DNA from: Prevotella sp.
GTDB taxonomy: Bacteria; Bacteroidota; Bacteroidia; Bacteroidales; Bacteroidaceae
Length of the DNA: 5,359 bases
Direction: 5' to 3'
NCBI GenBank assembly: GCA_003483565.1
Contig: DMYZ01000105.1
Location: 1,645-7,003, forward strand
Within the stretch, counting starts at the first letter, position 1; each line of letters begins with the position of its first letter. This document shows, piece by piece, positions 1 to 5,359 of the stretch. The position numbers were made by a program, and so were the translations under genes. The notes beneath the pieces are model-generated. The model had not been told where the DNA came from, made no database searches, and saw only the letters and a program-made list of their open reading frames with translations.

Positions 1-657
1 AATCAGCAGCCACAGAAGAGAAAAGAACAGTAAGCTGTAACCGATATAAGTTACTTTAGTGCCGTATGGATCACTGTCAACAGACAGATAGCTGCCGAGA
101 TGGTCTGTATCGTAACTGGCTTGATAGAATCTGATATTTTTGTAAGTGTATATTTTATTCATTGACACCATGGCGTGAATTGTTTTCGGTCCGTCTATAA
201 TCGTAAAGTGTGTTGTGTAATCGCTAGCAGCTGTTGTGCCGCTATGATAGTTGACAGTAAATTTATCCAGTTTGATGAAAAAAGGCAGATAATAAGATTT
301 TATATCAGTCATGGATGACATTTTTTCATATCTGTTTGTAGGCTGGTCTCCCCTTAGATGTGTTATTCCTGCATAAGATGTTATATGAGTAAGAAATGCA
401 CCAAAGAGAATGACAATCATTGAGAGATGGAGCAATATAATATTCCATTTTTTAAGTTTGCTCTTTATTATATAGATTATGCCAAAGGCAACTAGCATCG
501 CCCAGAGCAGACTAAACCACCATGCTCCATAGAAATTTTTGGAAGCAAATAGCGTGTTTTCTATATGTTCCATGATACTGGCAGTTGCCATGGCAAGAAT
601 AGTGAGAATATAGAGTGTTATGACAGTTTTCTTGATCATAATATTTTGTTTTTCCAT
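1..657 (-). CDS. ResB/CcsB-type cytochrome c biogenesis protein, N-terminal part (3' end outside window)
   Basis: This is the first 219 codons of a gene starting at ATG 657, open to the window edge with no stop. It should belong to the System II (Ccs) machinery, which moves heme across the inner membrane and attaches it to CXXCH cysteines. Three hydrophobic segments are visible: residues about 11-28, 43-64 and 71-92. The third contains His77 in LLHLS, fitting the conserved transmembrane heme-ligand histidine of CcsB/ResB proteins. An extracytoplasmic domain follows, ending in the ResB-like signature FYQASYDTDHLGS (residues 178-189), then DPYGTKVTYIGY leading into another membrane helix at the edge. 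The compact N-terminus resembles the fused CcsBA (ResB-CcsA) proteins of Bacteroidota, but the CcsA half with its WWD motif would lie outside the window, so fusion is inferred. A second in-frame ATG at 639 is a possible start. The gene lies downstream of a di-heme cytochrome, a likely client, but is separated from it by a terminator. Confidence 0.85.
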   Translation of the reverse strand, partial: MEKQNIMIKKTVITLYILTILAMATASIMEHIENTLFASKNFYGAWWFSLLWAMLVAFGIIYIIKSKLKKWNIILLHLSMIVILFGAFLTHITSYAGITHLRGDQPTNRYEKMSSMTDIKSYYLPFFIKLDKFTVNYHSGTTAASDYTTHFTIIDGPKTIHAMVSMNKIYTYKNIRFYQASYDTDHLGSYLSVDSDPYGTKVTYIGYSLLFFSLLWLLI

Positions 658-761
658 GTATATTTAGCAAAACGTTCTATTTTTGTTTTTATTTTGTCTG
701 AATTTAGTGACAGGACTTATTTAGAATAGTGTCTGCATCAATAATTTTGTATTATAAAAGA
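658..761 (-). other. Leader between terminator and ccs gene, no clear promoter
   Basis: This AT-rich stretch lies between the terminator hairpin and the ccs start codon. Because a terminator precedes the gene, a separate promoter would be expected here. The nearest match to the Bacteroidota -7 element TAnnTTTG is ACGTTTTG, about 13 nt before the start codon. It has two mismatches in the TA pair and no TTTG at the expected -33 distance. I therefore do not call a promoter. No coding sequence or further hairpin was seen. Confidence 0.4.
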
Positions 762-791
762 TATAGGAGCAAAGAAAGCTCTGCTCCTATA
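762..791 (-). terminator. Rho-independent terminator after the di-heme cytochrome gene
   Basis: A perfect 9-bp stem is seen: TATAGGAGC at 762-770 pairs with GCTCCTATA at 783-791, with a 12-nt loop. Read on the minus strand, the stem is followed by TCTTTTAT. On the plus strand no T-run follows, so it is directional. It lies 12 nt past the stop codon of the di-heme gene (804-806). It should end most transcripts of the porin-imelysin-cytochrome unit. The T-run is short and interrupted, so some read-through into the ccs gene is possible. Confidence 0.7.
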
Positions 792-803
792 ATATGAATA
801 ACG

Positions 804-2552
804 CTAGATGGAGTTGATAAATGCTATAACAGCGTCACGGTCAGACTTGCTTGCATGGTAGAAGTTGACAGCTACAGGATAGGCATCACTTTCTTTACTA
901 TAGCAGTGCCACATGATGGCTTCTGTTACATTGCGTGCGCGGTCATCATGTAAACGGGAACCTTCACCTGTTTCCTGCTCTGATAATCCACGCCCCCATA
1001 AAGGAGTAGTACGACACCATCCGGTACGTATATCATTAGCCATGTGGAGACGATGCTGAACCAAATCTGTATAGGGGTAGATGGTTGTATTGCTGTAGTC
1101 TGGCATTCCCTTTCCTATAGAGCAGTATTTACGGCTGATCGCATCGAGCCAGCCGTTGTCCTTGTCAATATGCCAGGATGGACGATGGCAGCGTGTACAT
1201 CCCCATGAATAGAATAGTTCTTTACCACGCTGAACTTGCTCGTTATCAAGGTTACGAGCTTGAGGGACGGCAAGGCTTCTATGCCATACGGCAAAAGTGT
1301 AGTAATCGTAGTCATTCATTTCCTCATTTCCATTCCAAGGACCATTGTTGACAAAATATTTCTGATAATCAGGAGTATCGTCAGGTGCATTCAGACCTAA
1401 CAATTTATTCACCATATAAGCGATGCTGTCCTTAGAGCCATCTGCATAGTAAGGATGAAGTAGTGAGGTGTTAGACTTGCCTTCACTCTGAATATTATTA
1501 ATAACTTCCGGATCCTCACTCATGGCTTTAGCCCATGCGTCTGTTGTATAAAGGAAATGGCGGTCGCTGCGAGTTACATTTGTGATGTTCCACATCGCAT
1601 TGGCACCAGGGCCATCTTGAAGTGATGCACGTGTCATGGCATAGGTGAATTTCTTAATCATTTTTTTGCTGCCAAGATCATTGTAGCCTGCAGAATAGTA
1701 AGCACTGCTTGCCCAGTCGTTAGTGGCACTATTCCACATCGCAGGGTTTAATGTGGTATGTGCAGCTTCTTTTGCATATTGTATTTTCATGGAATCTGAT
1801 GAGATTGCATCGAGAAGTCCTGTACCATACATACCTATAGTAGATTCGAGTCGTACGTCATAATTGTCCGGCAAAGGATCGGTATGGAACGCCGTCTGTG
1901 GAATATTCACCTCTGGATAGATGAGCTGGAAAGAGTCTCCTCCGTCTGGGAATGTCATTGCCAGTCCTGATGGCATACTGGTAACAGTATTCCATGTTAT
2001 CGTGATCTGATTCTCATCAACAGGAGCTTTGAATGGATTCATAGCTTTGGTCTGAGGCATTCCTGTAACTTCTGAAATATATGAATTGGCTTGATATGCT
2101 ATACCGTTGTCTGTACCTGCTGTCGGATGATAGATGACAAGAAGATATCCATTTCCCATTGTATTGGCATGATAAGAAGTCTGACGTTTGCCATGACCAT
2201 AAGAAGGGTGACAGTACTCGCAGCCACTCCGTACCCATGCTGGCCCCAGTCCTGTGTATGGACGCGAGAAGAAGGCGAAATCATGATCAAAAAAAGTCTC
2301 TCCTTTTTTGAATATCGTATACATGCTGTCATTATCGGCTACAATTGGAACAGGGTTACTGTAGCAACCTTCTTCATTTGTTGTTGTTCCTTTGATGCCT
2401 CCTGGATACCATTCTGCAGATTTGAAGTTACCTACATCTTTACCAACATTCGTGTTGGGATTATTGATGACAGTATTATCTTCGCTACATGCAGCTGTTA
2501 TTAATGTTATTAGTCCAATAAGGACCTTTTTGCTATAATAAGAATAAGTCAT
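804..2552 (-). CDS. Di-heme c-type cytochrome / DUF1111-family oxidoreductase lipoprotein
   Basis: This 582-aa exported lipoprotein should carry two covalently bound hemes and act in electron transfer or peroxidase-like chemistry at the outer membrane. The signal peptide has lysines at 8-9, a hydrophobic core at 10-20 and lipobox ITAAC with Cys22, followed by SED. Heme site 1 is CEYCH (111-115; bases 2208-2222) in the context GLGPAW...CHPSYGHG, as in the DUF1111 'thiol oxidoreductase' family. Heme site 2 is CTRCH (452-456; bases 1185-1199) after RGKELFYSWG. C-terminal family landmarks are YPYTDL (492-497), RTTPLWGRGL (514-523) and LHDDRARNVTEAIMWH (534-549). Extra cysteines at 63, 477, 513 and 550 may form disulfides. 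ATG 2552 is chosen because it gives a complete signal peptide. The gene starts 18 nt after the imelysin stop, so the two are almost certainly cotranscribed. The link to iron is inferred from the neighbours. The family's older name (thiol oxidoreductase) should not be taken as a proven activity. Confidence 0.9.
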   Translation of the reverse strand: MTYSYYSKKVLIGLITLITAACSEDNTVINNPNTNVGKDVGNFKSAEWYPGGIKGTTTNEEGCYSNPVPIVADNDSMYTIFKKGETFFDHDFAFFSRPYTGLGPAWVRSGCEYCHPSYGHGKRQTSYHANTMGNGYLLVIYHPTAGTDNGIAYQANSYISEVTGMPQTKAMNPFKAPVDENQITITWNTVTSMPSGLAMTFPDGGDSFQLIYPEVNIPQTAFHTDPLPDNYDVRLESTIGMYGTGLLDAISSDSMKIQYAKEAAHTTLNPAMWNSATNDWASSAYYSAGYNDLGSKKMIKKFTYAMTRASLQDGPGANAMWNITNVTRSDRHFLYTTDAWAKAMSEDPEVINNIQSEGKSNTSLLHPYYADGSKDSIAYMVNKLLGLNAPDDTPDYQKYFVNNGPWNGNEEMNDYDYYTFAVWHRSLAVPQARNLDNEQVQRGKELFYSWGCTRCHRPSWHIDKDNGWLDAISRKYCSIGKGMPDYSNTTIYPYTDLVQHRLHMANDIRTGWCRTTPLWGRGLSEQETGEGSRLHDDRARNVTEAIMWHCYSKESDAYPVAVNFYHASKSDRDAVIAFINSI

Positions 2553-2570
2553 ATTAACTGTTTTTAGTTA

Positions 2571-3842
2571 TCAGTCATTATTGTTCTGGATGAAGTTGTT
2601 GGCTGTAGTCAACTCATTTGAAAGAGTCTTGCATGCATTCATGGCTGTTTCGCAGAGTGGGCTGGAATAATTGAGTATAAATGGGCTGGGAATAGCTTTG
2701 ATCGCTGCTTGAGCCTTTGTAATAGCGGTTTCTACTTGTGTACCCAAAGTCGCATTGTATTTTATGAAATAGTTGTGTAGGGAATAATCTGAACGATGGC
2801 CTTCTGTTCCTCCATACCAAGTGTTGGCAATACTTTGAATATTATCATAGAAGTCTGTTAGTGAGTTATATGAGTATGGGGATTCAATATAGTTGACATC
2901 ACTTCCTGTGTGTGGAAGTGCAATCTTTGTTTCACCAACTTCATCAGAGATTCCTCCACATCCGCCGTCGCCAACAAGAATAGCAGAAATAGCGTTTTTG
3001 ATGGAAGTGTAAGTCGAACCTAATTCTCCAGAATTAGTCAGGTTCCAAGTATAAGAGTGCTCGCTTGAAGGCATTGATGTTTTATAAATGCCGTCAGATT
3101 CACTACATACTGTCTGATGTTCCTGGGGAGATTTTTCATTCCAACAGACTTCCAGTTCGTATACGGAATTGCGGAGGTCACCGGCAACAGCTTTTGCATA
3201 GACTAATTCTGTTTCTCCGTTGATAGACGTAAAGTCTACTCCTTCTTTGTTCCAACTGTCATAACCGTTGGCATTCAATTCTTCTGCTTTACGGGGCTGA
3301 CCGTCACGGAAAATAATGAATTCGACAGCATGGAAGCCAAGATTGTTTTGTCCGAGATCGGAATGGGCTGTGGATATGCCGTCATCACCGTCAAGACGGG
3401 AAATCTCATTTGGAGTGTTCAGCTGATTATGTAAACCGGTACGGTCCAGAGGCCATGTATCGATATGCGGGTCAATATTGTAGTCTGCAGCTGCGCCAAG
3501 GAGAAAAGCTTCACTTTTTTCGTATCTTGCACGTGCGTTTTTCCAGTGCCGGCAAGCTGAATTTACCATGTCTTGTGTTACTGCATTGTTTTTGGAAGCT
3601 GAACGCATAGCGGTGATTTCCTGATATAGAGTATCACACTGCATAGCCATATCTGCATAAGTTAAATTTATAGTACTGTCAGCATCAGCTTGAAGTACAT
3701 TCTGCAGATATTGGTCACCGGCACTCAGATTTCCAGTTGTACTGGATGTTGTACTGTCATCATCGCTGCTGCATGAATTGAATGTTACTGCTAATACTCC
3801 TGTTATAGTCAGGAGTATTGTCTTTTTTAAAATCTTTTTCAT
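2571..3842 (-). CDS. Imelysin (peptidase M75) family lipoprotein, probable iron-uptake component
   Basis: This 423-aa protein is a helical imelysin-like lipoprotein, related to IrpA, ICMP and the M75 domain of EfeO. Such proteins are tied to iron acquisition and probably bind metal rather than act as true proteases. The signal peptide ends in FNSC (Cys24), followed by SSDDDS and a Ser/Thr-rich linker to about residue 38. The hallmark GxHxxE motif is GFHAVE (169-174; bases 3321-3338). Other family landmarks are W100..AR..YE.SEAFLLG (100-116), IDTWPLD (127-133) and the C-terminal GISDEVGETKI (297-307). Seven cysteines follow the lipid cysteine (69, 97, 233, 246, 295, 397, 404). C233 and C246 flank a short polar insert and could pair. 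It lies 57 nt after the porin and 18 nt before the di-heme gene, so it is the middle gene of the unit. The family call is firm; the bound ligand (iron, heme or another metal) is not visible from sequence. Confidence 0.92.
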   Translation of the reverse strand: MKKILKKTILLTITGVLAVTFNSCSSDDDSTTSSTTGNLSAGDQYLQNVLQADADSTINLTYADMAMQCDTLYQEITAMRSASKNNAVTQDMVNSACRHWKNARARYEKSEAFLLGAAADYNIDPHIDTWPLDRTGLHNQLNTPNEISRLDGDDGISTAHSDLGQNNLGFHAVEFIIFRDGQPRKAEELNANGYDSWNKEGVDFTSINGETELVYAKAVAGDLRNSVYELEVCWNEKSPQEHQTVCSESDGIYKTSMPSSEHSYTWNLTNSGELGSTYTSIKNAISAILVGDGGCGGISDEVGETKIALPHTGSDVNYIESPYSYNSLTDFYDNIQSIANTWYGGTEGHRSDYSLHNYFIKYNATLGTQVETAITKAQAAIKAIPSPFILNYSSPLCETAMNACKTLSNELTTANNFIQNNND

Positions 3843-3899
3843 CTTTTTGTTTTGTTATATTAAATTATAGTCGCAAATATTTTGAATGAGCACGGTGTC

Positions 3900-5204
3900 T
3901 TAAAGGAAAAAACCTTCATAAGCAATACCAATATTCAGACTGGGTTCATCATTATATTGTTTTTTCAGGAATCGTTTCTGATAGTCACATTTGATGACAA
4001 TCTGTGGAATCGGATACCAGTTGAAGCCGCAGTCAACAATGTTCTTAGCTGTGTAGTCGTAGGGAGCCTGGCGCTTATCTCTGATATAGGAGTTGTAGTA
4101 TTCATAGCGACCGAAAATATAGAACTTTTGATTGTCGGCACGAAGTTTTTCTATCTGTGAGAATATATCATATCCAGTTTCAATCCCCGTAGCTATGGCA
4201 TTTTTTCCGACAAGGTCTGAAGAATAAGGACTTGTCTTTGATTGGCGCCCGTCGAGATAGTAAATATTGTAAGCGTCACTAAGATGACCATAGGTAGCCT
4301 GGCCACGAACAATCCAGTTGTATCGGTTAAAAGAGAAGTCTATGCTGCCAATAGATACTGTGCCGTTCAGATGACTGGCAGTACCATTGGAGTTACGGGT
4401 GTATGTGTTGTCAATACTACTGCCAATGTATCCACTAAAGCCAATACGTAAGCCTTTGATAGATGTGTTGTCAATGCGCATAGCTGCTGCATATTTGTTG
4501 GCTACTTTAAATTCGAAGGAGCTGTTGGCGCCATTGGCAATCCATCCTGTGCGATTAAAGTTCATTGCATCAAGACCAGGCAAAAATTGTACTTCATATC
4601 TCCAGTGAGGAATTTTTCCCCATATACTGAGACCGGTTTCATGCCATGTAGAAGGAAGAATGGTATTTTCTCCTTCTGGACGATAAACCGTAAAAAAATT
4701 AAGAGGTTCATGATGGGAATTGTTCAGACCAACAGGAACAACAATATGACCTGCACGAATATTCAACTTTCCATCGAAAAGAGATTTTTGCAACCAGAAT
4801 TGCTCAACCTCAACTTCACCACCTTTTTCTGTTTCTGATTCCCATTCACCACCTTCTTCGTAGTCTTTTTCATATGCGGAGCCAGTACCAGTATGCTCGA
4901 ATTCTATTTCAGATCCCATACTCCATCCTTTTCCGAAATCGTAACCTAAATAGATTACTGCATGTGGAATGTCAAAACGTCCGTGGCTGGGATCATTCTT
5001 GTATTTCCCAGGCTCTGAATATCGATAGATATTATCGCTGTAGAACATCCGGGAGAAAGTTGCTTCTCCGTATCCTCCTACACTTAGTTTGTTGCCCTGA
5101 ACATGATTCATGACAGAATCTGCTGCATTAATCTGAGCTTGCGTTGTTGTCGCTCCACTTAGGAGTAGCGTTCCGAGAATTAATCGGATAGATGATTTTT
5201 TCAT
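3900..5204 (-). CDS. Outer-membrane beta-barrel porin (phosphate-selective porin O/P-like)
   Basis: This 434-aa protein has a type I signal peptide (KK at 2-3, hydrophobic 7-18, likely cleavage after TTTQA at residue 23). The rest reads as alternating amphipathic strands with aromatic girdles, for example GGYGEATFSRMFY (43-55), KFYIFGRYEYYNSY (360-373) and the last strand SLNIGIAYEGFFL (422-434), which ends at the C-terminus as barrels do. The stretch GHIVVPVGLNNSHHEPLNFF (152-171) followed by RPEGENTILPSTWHETGLS resembles Bacteroidota porins of the OprO/OprP-like group. Residues 112-134 form a very acidic stretch with 11 Asp/Glu, likely an external loop or pore constriction. This suits cation handling better than phosphate, so the phosphate label of the family should not be taken literally. 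As first gene after the promoter, it probably supplies the outer-membrane passage for whatever the two downstream lipoproteins handle. ATG 5204 is chosen because it starts the signal peptide and is preceded by an A/T-rich leader. Confidence 0.85.
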   Translation of the reverse strand: MKKSSIRLILGTLLLSGATTTQAQINAADSVMNHVQGNKLSVGGYGEATFSRMFYSDNIYRYSEPGKYKNDPSHGRFDIPHAVIYLGYDFGKGWSMGSEIEFEHTGTGSAYEKDYEEGGEWESETEKGGEVEVEQFWLQKSLFDGKLNIRAGHIVVPVGLNNSHHEPLNFFTVYRPEGENTILPSTWHETGLSIWGKIPHWRYEVQFLPGLDAMNFNRTGWIANGANSSFEFKVANKYAAAMRIDNTSIKGLRIGFSGYIGSSIDNTYTRNSNGTASHLNGTVSIGSIDFSFNRYNWIVRGQATYGHLSDAYNIYYLDGRQSKTSPYSSDLVGKNAIATGIETGYDIFSQIEKLRADNQKFYIFGRYEYYNSYIRDKRQAPYDYTAKNIVDCGFNWYPIPQIVIKCDYQKRFLKKQYNDEPSLNIGIAYEGFFL

Positions 5205-5267
5205 TTTAATAGAGTTGGTTCATATTTTCTGTTTCTAATTGTCCTTTTTATTTTGCAAAAGTTGGTA

Positions 5268-5301
5268 GAATAAGTTCCTTTTGTATCAAAAAGTTTTATT
5301 C
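5268..5301 (-). promoter_or_regulatory. Imperfect inverted repeat at the predicted transcript start (possible operator or leader hairpin)
   Basis: Outer arms GAATAA (5268-5273) and TTATTC (5296-5301) enclose inner arms CTTTT (5278-5282) and AAAAG (5289-5293) around a 6-nt loop, with an asymmetric internal bulge of 4 and 2 nt. Its start coincides with the predicted transcription start. It could therefore be a dimeric repressor site (an iron-responsive regulator would fit the gene content) or a 5'-terminal RNA hairpin. It is AT-rich, and such repeats can arise by chance. Confidence 0.3.
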
Positions 5302-5307
5302 TTCATG

Positions 5308-5339
5308 CAAAGGTATGGCAGATTAAAATAAAAAACAAT
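5308..5339 (-). promoter_or_regulatory. Bacteroidota-type promoter (-33/-7) for the porin-imelysin-cytochrome unit
   Basis: On the minus strand TACCTTTG (5315 down to 5308) matches the Bacteroidota primary sigma factor -7 consensus TAnnTTTG exactly. ATTG (5339 down to 5336) lies 20 nt upstream and matches the -33 TTTG with one mismatch, at the usual 19-21 nt spacing. The transcript would start around 5300-5303, leaving a 5' leader of roughly 95-100 nt before the porin ATG. No comparable match was found in front of the imelysin or di-heme genes. Confidence 0.62.
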
Positions 5340-5359
5340 ACCTAAAAAATATGAAATTT

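Noticed and set aside
2091..2504. A plus-strand open frame of 137 codons opposite the di-heme gene
   Set aside because: It lies antisense within a gene with clear family motifs, has no signal or domain I recognise, and its composition is a mirror of the sense codons.
3874..3881. Minus-strand AATATTTG in the porin-imelysin gap as an internal promoter
   Set aside because: It is one mismatch from TAnnTTTG, but no TTTG occurs at the right upstream distance and no terminator precedes it, so cotranscription from the upstream promoter is simpler.
3843..3899. Possible terminator between porin and imelysin genes
   Set aside because: No stem longer than about 3-4 bp was found and no T-run follows one in the transcribed orientation.
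3882..4160. A plus-strand open frame of 92 codons opposite the 3' end of the porin gene
   Set aside because: It overlaps well-supported porin coding sequence on the other strand and has no recognisable domain or promoter; its hydrophobic look comes from the reverse complement of barrel strands.
1..5359. CRISPR array, tRNA/rRNA genes, insertion sequence ends or a phage/defence system
   Set aside because: No regularly spaced repeats, tRNA-like cloverleaf, terminal inverted repeats, transposase, nuclease or reverse transcriptase motifs were seen; nearly the whole window is explained by four envelope genes.

Overview
The window looks like a chromosomal segment from a member of the Bacteroidota, most likely a gut or oral Bacteroidales organism of the Bacteroides/Prevotella type. 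This rests on four things: AT-rich DNA; start codons preceded by A/T-rich leaders rather than Shine-Dalgarno sites; a TAnnTTTG-type promoter element; and lipoproteins whose lipidated cysteine is followed by a Ser/Asp/Glu-rich stretch. All four genes lie on the minus strand, so they are transcribed from high to low coordinates.

In transcription order, there is first a 155-bp leader (5205-5359) with a good Bacteroidota promoter match and an imperfect inverted repeat at the predicted transcript start. Next comes an outer-membrane beta-barrel porin of 434 aa (3900-5204). A 57-nt gap leads to an imelysin (M75) family lipoprotein of 423 aa (2571-3842). An 18-nt gap then leads to a di-heme c-type cytochrome/oxidoreductase lipoprotein of the DUF1111 family, 582 aa (804-2552). 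A 9-bp hairpin followed by a short T-run (762-791) ends this three-gene unit. After a 146-nt gap, the 5' part of a ResB/CcsB-type cytochrome c biogenesis gene starts at 657 and runs off the window at position 1. Its 219 codons are open to the edge.

The genes read as one cell-envelope module. The porin would sit in the outer membrane. The two lipoproteins would be anchored to the outer membrane, possibly facing outward. The neighbouring Ccs protein belongs to the machinery that attaches heme to CXXCH motifs, and the di-heme protein has two of these. Imelysin-family proteins (EfeO, IrpA, ICMP) are associated with iron uptake. Pairing one with a heme redox protein recalls EfeO/EfeB of the EfeUOB ferrous iron system, although no FTR1-type permease is visible here. 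A role in iron or heme acquisition is therefore the leading inference, but the substrate cannot be read from the sequence. No RNA genes, mobile elements, CRISPR arrays or large repeats were found.
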